A stretch of 64,000 bases of DNA from Cokeromyces recurvatus (lineage: Eukaryota; Mucoromycota; Mucoromycetes; Mucorales; Mucoraceae): contig NW_026251404.1 of NCBI RefSeq assembly GCF_025118155.1, positions 186,001 through 250,000 on the forward strand, written 5' to 3'. Below are positions 33,088 to 44,445 of the stretch, piece by piece. Numbering within the stretch: position 1 is the stretch's first letter; each line of letters starts with the position of its first letter. The notes beneath the pieces were generated by a model. That model did no database searches. It was given only the letters and a program-made list of their open reading frames with translations, and was not told where the DNA came from. The position numbers and the translations under genes are program-made.

Positions 33088-33592
33088 ATAAAAGTAGAAG
33101 GGCAGTATTATGAATTGAGACATAATGTAGGAACAGTCAATAGTTGAGAAAAGGTTAGTTGGGAGCTATAGCAAATATCTCATGTTGTTCCTTGTTATTT
33201 AGAAAGCTGCAACTGCAATAATTAAAGTAGAATTGAATTAATAAATACCAGTACTTCAATATCCTTGATCTCTATGTTGTTGAGAGAAAAGGGTAGAATT
33301 CCCCAGTTACTCTGTTCAAGGATCCTTTTGTCTTTGTAAAAATTTGAAGGTAGGGCTGGTTTTTTTTTTGTACTGTTATTTTTATTTAAAATGCCCAAGT
33401 TAATAACAATTTACATGTCAAGACATCATTCCCTTTTATATTCACTTTTTTTTTTTTTTTTTTGTTTTAATAGCAATAATAATAAAATCTAAATATGAAA
33501 CTAAGTTTACTTATATAAAAAAAAAGAAAGCAAATAAAATGCATTAAAATATATATATATATAATATTGGTGTTTATAATCGCTGTGTATAT
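33088..33592. other. Intergenic, convergent 3' ends
   Basis: 3' regions of the unrecognised gene and NOP2. It contains T-runs and an (AT)n tract near 33549-33562. No gene seen. Confidence 0.5.
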
Positions 33593-35652
33593 TTATTTCT
33601 TGAAGCCCTTCTTCTTCTTTTGCTTCAATTTGGTTTCTAATAAATAAATAAATGTGAATAACACAATTGTAGATTATGATTATTATTATTATTATTTTTT
33701 TTTTTACCTTCAATATATTTAGCATCTTCTTCTTCGTTGAATGCTAAAGATGCTTCTTCTTCTTTATCTTCCTTATTATCATTCTTCTTGTTTGTGGAAT
33801 CATCGTCCTTCACATTATCGTATTTATTATCTAATTTTTTGAACTTGGCAACATAGAAACCATCCATGTTATGTACATGAGGATAGAAACGACGTGTTAA
33901 TTTAAGACTAGGATGGAAATTCTTTCCGCGGTATGAAACGAATCCTTCTCGACCGAAATCAAGTGTAGTTGAAACCAATTTAACATTAGGTCGCTTTGAT
34001 AATGCATAATTAACGACAGCTTCATTCTCTTCTACCGTTACTGAACATGTAGAATAAACAATATAACCACCTGTCTTTGATTTGGCATCAACAGAATCGA
34101 TAGCAGATAAAATAAGTTGCTTTTGAAGGAATGGGATATCAATGAAATCTTTTTCAGTCTTATTCAACTTAACACCTGGATCTTTAGAGATAACACCTGT
34201 ACCAGAACAGGGTGCATCAAGTAAGACACGATCAAAACCACCAATGACTTTAGGGAATTCTCGACCATCATAATTACACACAACAGCGTTCTTGACACCC
34301 AAACGATGAATATTAGCAATTAAACTCTTTAAACGATCTTTAGTGGCATCATTGGCAAACACCATACCTGTATTCTTTTGTAAGGCTGCAATGTACGTCG
34401 TCTTACCACCAGGTGCAGAGGCCATATCGAGTACACGTTCATTAGGTTGTGGTGCTAATGCCATGACAGGTAAGAAAGAAGAAGCAGCTTGAAGCATATA
34501 ATGTCCTGCAAGGTATTCAGGGGTAGCACCAATGGGTACTTGTGAATCAAACACCTGAAGTCCCACTTTACTCCATTTACCAATAGGTTCTAAATTGACA
34601 CCACGATTAATTAATGCTTGTGCAAGATCACGACGACGTGTCTTTAAAGTATTTGTACGAATCGTCACAGGACGAGGTACTTCATTTGCCTCAAAGAATT
34701 CAATTGCCTCAGAGACGGGGAAAAGATGAAAGAGTTTCTCAGCCAAGAATTCTGAATAACCATAATAACTTGCAATATCTTTAATTAAACGATCTACGTA
34801 ATCTTGACGACTGCTCTTGGGATCACGAAGTCGCTTAAAGTCGTTAAGTACATGAACAATATCCTTCATACGTTGACTAACCACTGTAACATCAGCTATC
34901 AATTCATTTTCATCCCCTTCAGGCAAGGCATAACGTTCATCTTCTTCAAGTTCACTTTCTTGATTAGCTTGTTCTTTTAATTCTGCTTCAGCCTCTGCGG
35001 CAATACGAGCAGCACGAGCTTCAATCATACGAGATTTGCGTTCGTCAAGGCCCTCACCCTTAAATAAATAGATAATAGAGTTTAATATTTTTGATTACAA
35101 AAATACATGTCTATGTATATAATAGATACATACTTCAACTAAATCATCACTATCAAATTCATCTTGGTCGAATTCATCATTTTCTTCTTCTTCTTCTTCT
35201 TCTTCTTCTTCCTCCTCTTCCTCTTCTCCTTCTTCAGAATCAGAACCAAGGAAATTACCTTCAGCCTTGGGGAAAAGGTTTTGTTCCTCTTCTTCCTCTT
35301 CACTCTCCTCTTCAAGTTCTTCCTCTGAATTCTCTACTTGTTCATTCATTTCCTCATCATTAGAGTTTTCGAACTCGTCCATGTCAAATTCATCATCAAT
35401 TACATCGTCATCATCATCAGAAGCAATTTCAAGATTATCCCAAAGATCTTCTTCAGGTTCTTTAACGGCTTTTGTTGTCTTTACTTTTTTATTTTTCTGT
35501 GGTGGTTCATCGACATGTTGACGTTTATTTGTCTTTTTCTCTACAGCAGCTTTCTTATTAAGTTTGGCCTTTGCTCGTCTTGAAAGGCCATTCTTTTGCT
35601 TTTTTTCTAATGGTTCAGGATCAGGTTGCTTGTGCTTTGCTTTATATCCCAT
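33593..35652 (-). CDS. NOP2: NOP2/NSUN1-type rRNA m5C methyltransferase
   Basis: Three exons, 35652-35134, 35058-33708 and 33636-33593, give 637 aa. The N-terminus (1-183) is lysine-rich and then strongly acidic, with long Glu runs, as in nucleolar Nop2. The RsmB/NOP2 domain follows: RPVTIRTNTLKTRRRDL, the SAM-binding LDMASAPGGKTT (about 387-394), LLDAPCSGTGVISKDP with C457, and YIVYSTCSVTVEENE with C511. In this family the TC cysteine (C511) attacks C6 of the target cytosine and the PC cysteine (C457) helps release the product. Yeast Nop2 methylates 25S rRNA in the nucleolus and is essential for 60S assembly. The short last exon supplies a basic tail (TKLKQKKKGFKK). Complete by length. Confidence 0.95.
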
Positions 35653-36453
35653 CTTTTTTTTTTTCGAGTAATTAAAACGAAATGGTTAATTCAAAAAAAA
35701 AATAAAATAAAATAAAAATAAAAATTAAAAGATGTATGAGGACTTTTAAGGTTCAATGAAAATTACTTGCAAGATAAATCTAGTCACAAGCTAGTCACAT
35801 ATATCCACCTTTCGTGGCTTATTTCAAATTCATTGTTTCTGTAATGAACAGGAATAAGTCCATCAGTTTACTACTGCAAAAGCTAAAGTTTCATAATAAT
35901 CATAATTCAATTTTTTTTTTTTTAATAGTAGTATCCTTTACTTCACTAATGAAATAAAAAGAAAATGAACCTTTGTAAATTCTATTGTATAATAATAATA
36001 AACATGTGTAATGAATATAACCCTTTTTTTTTTTATTCGAGATAAATGGCAACAAATAATAACCACGAATAGATATAGATCGTATCTTTCCCTATTTTAT
36101 AAGGGAATATAGTACACCATTTTATAGTTTTGTTTATTAAATAAATGACAAGAAGAATGTAATAATACTAAATATGACGGATACCATTTTAATTTAAACG
36201 TTTATCTTTTTATTTTATTTTATTTTTTGTCTCTTTATTATATACATATTTGTATATAATATCATATATTTTTATACATGTACAAGATAAAATCTGATGA
36301 TGATGGTAATAACTTTTTTTTTTAATTTCTTTTTTTTCTTGGGGGGAAGGGAGGGAGGAAAGATAGAGAAAAGAATGAGTGAGGGGAAGTTACGTAGGAG
36401 TGATATTAGATAGATAAATGTGTATTAGTGGTTTATAGAACTGCTCTTATTTT
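35653..36453. other. Intergenic region
   Basis: NOP2 promoter and the 3' region of the perilipin-like gene. It contains (ATAAA)n near 35703-35725 and a purine-rich GGGGGGAAGGGAGGGAGG stretch at about 36341-36358. No gene seen. Confidence 0.45.
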
Positions 36454-37338
36454 TTATGCAGCAGCGATATAATTGAACCGTGATAGCAACCTGTCCTTGA
36501 CTTCATTAGCTAAAAGAGTTAAGCTAACATTCCTTTCGTCATCATGATCTTCTTCTTCTTTCTTTCCTTTTTTACCCTTTTTTGTGGCTGCGTCACCTTC
36601 TACTTTATTATTTTCATCTTTGTTGATAGGAGGAAGATAATAGTCAATCAAGGTTTGAAGACAATGGGTTGTACGAGTAACAGGAATAGAGGCCGCATGA
36701 CTGATACCATCCTTAATTTCAGTATAGACCTTGTGTGGAGATTCCTTCACGGTCGTCAAGATTTCAGTTGAAGTTTGTGTGACAATGGGAAGTTTGTTCT
36801 GGACTAAATCAAGAGATTGACAACCTAGATGGTCTACTTTTAAAAGTTGAGTTTTATACTTTTCAGTATAAGGAGAAACCATAGTAACAGCATAAGTAAA
36901 GGAGGACTCCAATCTATCTAAAGCATAGCGACTCAGTGTATTCTTGTTAGCATAGTATTGAACCATAGAAGAACCATCGCGAATCAAGGGAAGAGACATA
37001 AGACGTTTAAAGAAAGAAAATTCATCAGGTTTCTTATTTGCTTCAGAAGGCTGAACAACAGAATGATCTAATAAAAATAAATACGTTAGATTATATACTT
37101 GGTCCTTTCCTCCTCTTGTCACTCACTCACTCACTCACTCACTCTCACACACACACACACTCTTTCTATCTGTCTTTTCTCTTTTTTTACCTGGTACTTC
37201 TACATCATTTTCAAGTACATCATTTGGATTACTTGTAGGAATTGGAGCGGCCTTTTCAAGAACAGGCAAGGTATGATTTGTTTCATCCTTGTTAAGTTCG
37301 TTTACATTATTATTACGGCTATTCGTTTTTTTGGTCAT
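36454..37338 (-). CDS. Perilipin-like lipid-droplet protein
   Basis: Two exons, 37338-37191 and 37067-36454, joined in phase 1, give 253 aa. After a polar N-terminus (about 1-60) the sequence has LPLIRDGSSMVQYYANKN, FTYAVTMVSPYTEKYKTQLL and LDLVQNKLPIV, which fits the PAT/perilipin pattern known from fungal perilipins that coat lipid droplets. A Lys/Glu-rich segment (about 205-225) precedes the C-terminal helix. The intron (37068-37190) carries CTCA and (AC)n microsatellites. An upstream in-frame ATG at 37410 would add a Ser-rich, Lys-rich 24 residues; the start at 37338 is preferred because its leader is purine-rich and compact. The family call is probable, not certain. Confidence 0.7.
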
Positions 37339-37828
37339 TGTTTTTTTTTTCTTATTAAATGATAATGATGAAGAAGAAGAAGAAAGGGAAAAAAAAAGTT
37401 GATTTCGCATGTATTTTTATAATAACAACTTTTTTTTTCTTTTTTTTTTTTGGTCTCAGTTAGTTAGCATGAAGTCATTAACATGTGAAAATTTATTTAT
37501 TCAATTTTCTCTTATTTACGTTTATTTTGACGTTATCCCTTTCTTTAATCAAAATAAGTAAACACTTGAATCTAAAGAGTAATGATAAAGATATATCAAC
37601 TAGAATACATTCATGTTATAAACTACAACATTTTATTGTTTACTTTTTTCAAATAAAAGACAAAAAAAAGCAAACAAGCAAAACGAAAAAAATGGATAAA
37701 CAAATATGAAGTAAATATTTTTAGAATTGAATTCTACTTTATTATTATGACAAACTTCAAACATACATTCGGAGATTCTCTTTTATTTTGACATATGATA
37801 AAAGTAGTGGCACTCATCTAATTTTTTC

Positions 37829-37883
<55 letters not shown>

Positions 37884-40118
37884 AAAAAAAAAGAAAAAAA
37901 TTATATATACACATTATTTAAAAAGATAACATGTTATCAGAATTGCTGTTACACTATTTTCAAACTTCTTGTTTGTATACATGCATCGCCTTATCATTAT
38001 CATATGAATAGATGCATCCTATTTATTACACTGCTTATCTTCTCCACAAATAAAATTGCTTACTTTGGTTTTAGTATGAGTTTATTTTTTTATTTTATTT
38101 TCTTTTTTGACAAAAGATCTTTTCGGAGACGAATCAAAATTCTAACAATAGCATTTTTGAAAAGAAATCAAAGAAAAAAACTTTACCGTGTTCATAAATG
38201 ATGAAATTAAAAAAAAAAGAAAAAAAAGGAGGGAATTGATAATTTGCCCTTTCTTTTGCAACCTGAGATAAAAAATATCTTTACTAAGTTGAATGGTGTA
38301 CAACAGTGTCTGAGACCAATTTGTTCATTGTCCATAAAGATGTACGCTATATGAGTTAATTATGTCAGTTTTGGAACCTTCATAATTACAATTAAGGAAA
38401 TATCTCTTTTTCTTTCTTTTTTTTTAATTTCTTCAAGACAATTGTTTCTTTTTACTAAATGAGCCTCTATCAAGGGAGCCGTATCTTTCCATTTAAACAG
38501 AGTAGAGAGGTAATAAAATAAGTCTTGCAATAGTGATCTATAGATACAATGATTATGTATTCAGCAATAATTGAAGATATGAAGAAGGATCGGCAAACAT
38601 GATAAATGTCCTTGCATGTAAAGGATCCTATTTCTGTATAAATATATTTTGCATTTATGTAAGAGGACATCTTCCTTTGATGAATCATTAGAGATACAAA
38701 AAGGAGAGCAATGAATATTTTGAAAAAGTGCAATAAGAGCAAATTAGATACAAGTATGTATACCGTTGGCTCTTTTCTTTTAAAATCATCTTGACAGTCC
38801 GCGTTATATACATGTTTCATATACCCCATACTCTTTCCCTCTTCTCTTCTTTTCAAACCCAGTAACAGACAAACAATAGTCAATCTCCACTACTGTTCGA
38901 TGCCTCTGATAGAGTGATCAAAGGTGTATATTATTTACCCCTTGAATATATGACATTTTTACTATAAATTCAAGCTAAAAAAAAAATCATACATATTTGA
39001 AAATTAGGTATGTCTAGTGTTATTATGTAATATTTAATGCCAATGTAATTTCATAGCTTGACTGTGTATTTAATCGAGTTCTCTTTGTCAAGTCAGTTGT
39101 TCTCATAAGGAAAAGTAATCTAAAATCAAAATGTATTATTAATGTATGTTTATCATGAATAACTTTCCTTTCACATTCTTCCACACACATTATTGCAAGC
39201 AGTATACACTTTTTATGCACATTTCTATGATTTGTGTCAAGCATCCCTTCATGAGTAAATAATAGTGACAGTGCAACTCTGTGTCCTTTTTATTATATGC
39301 ATTCTACTAAAATATTGAATTTTAGAATACAGTCTTTTGATTGAATGTTTCTTTTTTTCTTCTTCTTCTTTGCAAATAATTGTCTATATTAGATCAAGTT
39401 ATTCTCTAGTTTATTACCGTCTATTGGCCAAGAGCCCTTATGATTATATTTATTATTGTTTGAATGAAAGCGAGTTAATGTTGTATATGATTAGAGCATA
39501 TGCATATACATTCTGTTCAAATAGTTATCCGCCTTCAACATTAATCTTAACAAGAAACTTTCTTCAGTCACTCCTCCTCTTTACCCATTTATTTATTTTA
39601 TTTTTTTTTGTTTCACCTCTAACTCTTTATGATACTTATTTTTGGTTTGTATTTTATTTCTCTATATTAATCTCTTTCGCAGCAGCAGCAGCAGCAGTAA
39701 TGATGTCCATTCTATTATACTGCTACGAAATTGCTTTAATTTTGAAAGTAAGCTAAGGACGAGAAAATAAATTTGTTCTCAACTACGGAAATAAGAAAAA
39801 ACTTTCAATATCCTTGTTGGCTACGCAAATAAAAACCACAAGAATATAATTTCGTCAACACTTAAGTAAGGTAAATCACTTTTCATATACCAACCGACTG
39901 TGTAGATTGTCTATGATATTTACAATGAATAGTAAAATTCAACCTACTACTCGTTCGCAGCAGCAGTTGGTGTTGTTATGGATTTATTTTTATTTTTATT
40001 TTTTTATTTTTTTATTTTTTTTTTTTTTTTGTTTCGGAAAAATTATGCGTCAAAATGTGGAGGAACAAGATTCATAATATCCAATCAATCATTCTAGTAT
40101 TAGTAACAAAAAAAAAAA
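37339..40118. other. 2.8-kb region without a convincing gene
   Basis: It contains a T12 run directly followed by an A39 run (37831-37881), then further A-rich DNA, a (GCA)n-like run near 39680-39700, and a T-run near 40004-40030. The open frames (38470-38883 minus, 39337-39756 plus and others) are low-complexity, lack splice or start support and match nothing I recognise. Confidence 0.45.
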
Positions 40119-40146
40119 TTCGAGCAAATTCTACATTAAAGTAGAA
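40119..40146 (+). promoter_or_regulatory. Heat-shock-element-like array
   Basis: TTC-ga-GCA-aa-TTC at 40119-40131 is a three-unit heat shock element with one mismatch (GCA for GAA). A further GAA at 40144-40146 falls on the same 5-bp grid. It lies about 110-140 bp upstream of the small heat-shock gene, just before a TATAAAA box. Confidence 0.55.
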
Positions 40147-40174
40147 GTTGGTAGAATAAGCGAGCAAGTAAAGA

Positions 40175-40181
40175 TATAAAA
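40175..40181 (+). promoter_or_regulatory. TATA box of the small heat-shock gene
   Basis: TATAAAA located 82 bp before the ATG at 40257. Confidence 0.6.
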
Positions 40182-40256
40182 AGCTCAAGTATCAAGTCGA
40201 TTCCAAAAAAAAATAGAATTCATCTTTGTTATTCTTTTATTTTCTTTAAAAAAAAA

Positions 40257-40883
40257 ATGTCGTTTATTAGTCAACGCTTGTTCTCAGATGCCTTCCGTGA
40301 TATGCAACGTGCTATGGCTGTATTTGACCATCCCTTTTTTAATACGACTCGTCGCTCATTATTAGGTAGCCCTTCTATCTTGATAAGTAGCAGTCCATCA
40401 AGAAGCGCTGGTTATTCTCATTTCTTTGGTAGCCACTATTATCCACCCACTGATATGGTCGAGACAGCTGATTCTTATGAATTAAGTGCTGAATTACCTG
40501 GTTTTGATAAAAAGAATATTAAAATTGAATTAGCAGACGATCAGACTCTTGTCTTGAGTGGTTCTGTTAACAACGAACAACATCAAGAATCAAAGTCAAC
40601 TGTTACTACTATAGAAGAAGAAGTAAAAGAAAATAATGAGAAAGTAGACAACAAGAAGGAAACTGAACAGACTGCTGCAGCAACAACAACTGATCGTGCT
40701 TCTTCTCCTCAATGGTGGGTTAAAGAGCGTGTTGTTACTGGTTCATTTTCTAGATCATTTGATTTCCCTACACCTATTCAAGCAGATACAATCAAGGCTT
40801 CATTTGAAAATGGTATTCTTAAGGTGACCATTCCAAAGCCCACACAACAAGATCAAGCCAAACAAGAAATTCATATTGAATAA
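40257..40883 (+). CDS. Small heat-shock protein (HSP20/alpha-crystallin)
   Basis: Intronless, 208 aa. N-terminal arm 1-60 with FSDAFRDMQRAMAVFDHPFF. The alpha-crystallin domain starts at PPTDMVETADSYELSAELPG (about 63-82) with DKKNIKIELADDQTLVLSG, and resumes at GSFSRSFDFPTPIQADTIKA then FENGILKVTIPKP. The C-terminal IEIH-type anchor reads QEIHIE. Between the two halves is a charged Glu/Lys/Thr insert of about 55 residues (about 104-158), as in several fungal Hsp20s. It acts as an ATP-independent holdase. Lack of introns fits a stress gene, and the HSE-like array upstream suggests Hsf1 control. Confidence 0.93.
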   Translation: MSFISQRLFSDAFRDMQRAMAVFDHPFFNTTRRSLLGSPSILISSSPSRSAGYSHFFGSHYYPPTDMVETADSYELSAELPGFDKKNIKIELADDQTLVLSGSVNNEQHQESKSTVTTIEEEVKENNEKVDNKKETEQTAAATTTDRASSPQWWVKERVVTGSFSRSFDFPTPIQADTIKASFENGILKVTIPKPTQQDQAKQEIHIE

Positions 40884-41021
40884 ATAATAATAATAAAATG
40901 ACTGTGGAGTTTGAATATAATAATAAAAATCATACTACTTATTCATGACTATGCCAAGATACTTTTAACTTTTTTTTTCTTTTTCTTTTTATTTTATTTA
41001 TTATTATTACCTTTATAAAAG

Positions 41022-41481
41022 ATGACCATTTATTATACACTTACCTTTGGCATATTAGTTACTGAGGTATATACATCACATTCTTTTTTAAAGATTGAAA
41101 ATAATAAAAACTTTCCATTTATTTATAAATGTAATCTAGATGATTCTTTTTGGTCTTCTCGTTGTAAGTTATAATATACAAATGAAGAGAAGAAATCTCG
41201 GTCATCAATCTCGAGAAAATTAATTAATTTTTTTTTCATTTTAATTATGTAAAATAGCTTCCTTTACCTTCTCGTTGGCGTCGTGCCATGCTTAAGTTTG
41301 CTTCGACATCTCCAGTTGTAAATTACATATTTATATATATTTTATTCTATTATAATGACAATATACATATTTATATATAATGGAATAATTAACGTTAAAT
41401 TTAATTTGTATGTATAGATGGTAAAGGGATTACATCTCCTCAAGATTATCTTTGGGCAAGTATAAACAAATGTTCATATAA

Positions 41482-41535
<54 letters not shown>

Positions 41536-42013
41536 ATTTGCTAATATCATATTTATCAATAGATTTATCTTTGTACTTTTTATTGGTAATTAAATTTATG
41601 AAACACATAACCAATACATATATACATGTATATTAAGATGAATATTAGATACTGTGAACCGTCTTCAGCGTATTGATACTGAAGCAGAAGAGGATAAACA
41701 ACATCATCATGATTATGGCTATGAAACTAGTGTTAAGGCTAAAAAGTTTTATACACAAAGAAATCTTTATTTGACTGGATTTACTCTCTTCTTGTCCTTG
41801 TAAGGAAGTTTACGATATTAATTTTTTTTTTTTTAATATTAATAATTCACATGTTATTTGCTATAATTGTGTAGAATTTTGGAAAGAACGAGTACATTAG
41901 TTTTAAACTTATTACAAAGAGAAGAAGAATTAAAGAAGGCTAAGAATGAGGTAAATTATTATTAATTTAAATCAACACGTAGTTATAAGCTTTAACTTTC
42001 TCTTTCTCTCTCT

Positions 42014-42055
<42 letters not shown>

Positions 42056-42296
42056 CATTTAGAACCTTGAATCAACTAAAGACCAACAAAAATTAATCGA
42101 AATGGAAGAAGAATATAAAAATAAGGTTGCTAATTTGACTGAACAAATCAAAGAATTAAAAAGACAAAAGCTTGACTATGAAACATTAAAGAAACAAGCT
42201 GATCAACAAGCTAAAGAATATAATCGTTTGGCTGATGAATTCAATCAATTAGAAAAGGAATTGTCTTCTTCCAACGAAGCAAAAAAGGATATTTAA
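41022..42296 (+). CDS. BAP31/Yet-family ER membrane protein
   Basis: Eight exons: 41022-41066, 41140-41163, 41258-41317, 41418-41455, 41563-41585, 41649-41799, 41875-41950 and 42063-42296, giving 216 aa. Three membrane helices lie in residues 1-130 (YYTLTFGILVTEMILFGLLV; KIIFGFIFVLFIDTVNRL; FTLFLSLILERTSTLVLNLL). A coiled coil follows, and the C-terminus is KKDI, a canonical KKxx ER-retrieval signal. BAP31 and yeast Yet1/Yet3 act in ER export and quality control of membrane proteins. Exons 2 and 5 are only 24 and 23 nt. Keeping the family sequence KIIFGFIFVLF requires that intron 4 begins with GC (GCAAGT at 41456) instead of GT. Intron 4 also carries an (AT)n(GT)n microsatellite. Confidence 0.9.
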
Positions 42297-42602
42297 AATA
42301 TACCACATTTGAATAGTAGGATATGTTTAAATAAAGATATTACGTAAAATAGTATATCTAATTAAAAATGAACATGTTTAAATATCATCCTATGCTTCAG
42401 TAATGAAACATAGATATGCTTTGAAAGAAATAAAGTAGTAGTAGTAGTAGACAATTATTTAAATTACAGAATAGAATTATACGTGCCCACTTTTGAGCTT
42501 ATTTCATATAAGATCTGACACAAACTTTGGCTAGTAGAAAGAAGAGAAAGCTAGATAACACGGTTGTTGTTATTGTAAAGCTGTCAATTCTACCGAAGAA
42601 TC
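42297..42602. other. Intergenic region
   Basis: 3' end of the BAP31-like gene with a (TAG)n run near 42434-42450. The promoter of the lipase gene is probably here. Nothing else seen. Confidence 0.4.
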
Positions 42603-42983
42603 ATGAATTCTAATTGGATACACGCTTTTTTTGTAGGTGTGCTAACTATCATTTATGAAACATTTTTTTTATATTAAATATGAACAATAAGAATTGGTTT
42701 CAATACCAATAAATGGATATAACACAAATCCTTTTTTTTTTTTTTTTAAATTATGTTTGTTCGGCCATTCACATCTATACCTAGCTTGATTATAACTTTT
42801 ATTATATTTTGGGCTGAATTCTTTATTCGTCTTATTGTAACATTCACCCCAAAATTTATTATTCTTTTCGCAGATTCCATAGTGAAAAGGTAATAGAGTA
42901 AAGTTAAAAAAAAAAAAGAGAGCGAGAATAATAGCCCAGTGTTTTGTTAACATGAATTCGCTGGCTATAGTATATTTCCACAG

Positions 42984-44445
42984 TTTTCTGAATCAGTCAA
43001 AGAACCTCATGTGAGTCCATTAGAACATGCAAACACATTTGAAGAAATGATTCAATTTTGGAATTATAACTATGAGGAACATTATGTTCGAACCCAAGAT
43101 CAATATCTTTTATGTCTTCACCGTATTAAAGAGCCTAAACATGCACACCATTTTGATACAACCATCTTGGAAAAGGGGGCAACCATTATTGATCGCTTGA
43201 ACAAGTTTAACAAGACGAAAAGATATCGAAAAGGGAAACCTGTTGTTTTGCTGTATCATGGATTAACATTAACTTCAGAGGTTTGGATTTCAAATATTAA
43301 AGAACAACGTAATTTAGCTTTATATCTTGTTGAGCATGGTTATGATGTATGGATGGGGAACGCTCGTGGAAATAAGTATAGTCAATCTCATTTAACAAGA
43401 AATCCAAAAAATGATGATTTCTGGGAATTTTCTATAAATGAATTTGCTATGTTTGATATGCCGGATACAATCAATGTAAGTAAATACATATATATAAAAA
43501 AAAATCTTTTCCTGTAATTTGTTGCTGCTAAACAGAAAGAAAGAAAAAAAAACTAACATTTTCCTATAGTATATTTTAAAACAAACAGGTGCACCTAGTT
43601 TAACTTATATTGGATTCTCTCAAGGAACAGCTCAAGCATTTGCAGCTCTTTCTATTGATCCAGATTTAAATGAGAAAGTAAACTTATTTATTGCACTTGC
43701 ACCAGCTGCTTCACCTAAAGGATTTTCTCATCCTCTTATAGATGGTTTTGTAAAAGCAGCTCCTTCTATTATTTATAGTTTATTAGGTCGTAAGATATTT
43801 TTAAAATCTGTCGTGTTTTGGCAACGCGTCATTAGCCCTCCTCTCTTTGTAAAATTAATTGATGGAGCTGTCTGTTTCTTATTTGGCTGGCATTGTAAAA
43901 ATATGACAGAGGATCAAAAATTAGTGAGTTATCAGCATTTATTCAGTATGACGAGTGTAAAGTCGATTGTGGTAAGTAAGTTAGTTATTAAATAAATAAA
44001 TAAATAGAATAGAATAGAATAGAATAATGAATAATATTGTTATATATAATATGAAAAGCATTGGTTTCAAATTATTAGTTCTGGTAGATTTCAAATGTAT
44101 GATGAAACACCTAGTATTTTACCTTATAGTACAATCAATTCTGTTATTGATCATTTACCTGCAAAGTTTCCTACAAAACAAATCAAGACACCTATCGCTA
44201 TCTTTTATGGATCGGGTGATACTCTAGTTGATATCGATATACTTCAAACTGATTTACCTCCATTAGCTTATGTTAAAAATATTCATGGATGGGAGCATAT
44301 GGATTTCTTGTGGGCTACTCATCTTGAAAAACAAGTATTCCCGGATATCATTAAACTACTTGATTATTTTAATAGTGGTAGTAAACATGAAGAAGTCACG
44401 GCTACTATTCAAGGAGAGAAAGGAAGGAAAAAAGCTGGAAAATAA
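42984..44445 (+). CDS. Acid/steryl-ester lipase (alpha/beta hydrolase), N-terminus uncertain
   Basis: Exons 42984-43475, 43570-43971 and 44059-44445 keep frame and give 426 aa plus a missing first exon. Family features are YEEHYVRTQDQYLLCLHRI, PVVLLYHGLTLTSEVWI, VWMGNARGNKYS, the nucleophile elbow YIGFSQGTAQ, the acid in FYGSGDTLVDIDIL and the His in IHGWEHMDFLW. This matches yeast TGL1/YEH steryl ester hydrolases and animal lysosomal acid lipase. Yeast members are anchored to lipid droplets or membrane by an N-terminal helix. A candidate first exon at 42603-42632 (MNSNWIHAFF, donor GTAGGT) splices in phase 0 but needs a 351-bp intron, long for this genome. The frame at 43011 opens only with GTG, so the start lies upstream. 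Confidence 0.87.

Noticed and set aside
34990..35583. Ser/Leu-rich plus-strand ORFs opposite NOP2
   Set aside because: Shadows of the acidic Glu/Asp repeat region of NOP2.
37038..37362. ORFs across the (AC)n stretch
   Set aside because: They lie over the perilipin-gene intron and exon 1 and are produced by the microsatellite.
38470..39756. 137-aa minus ORF and 139-aa plus ORF
   Set aside because: Hydrophobic, low-complexity translations of AT-rich DNA without domain or splice support.
43066..43098. GTTCGAACC phrase as a tRNA B box
   Set aside because: It lies inside the conserved lipase coding sequence and no A box or cloverleaf surrounds it. No tRNA was found in the window.
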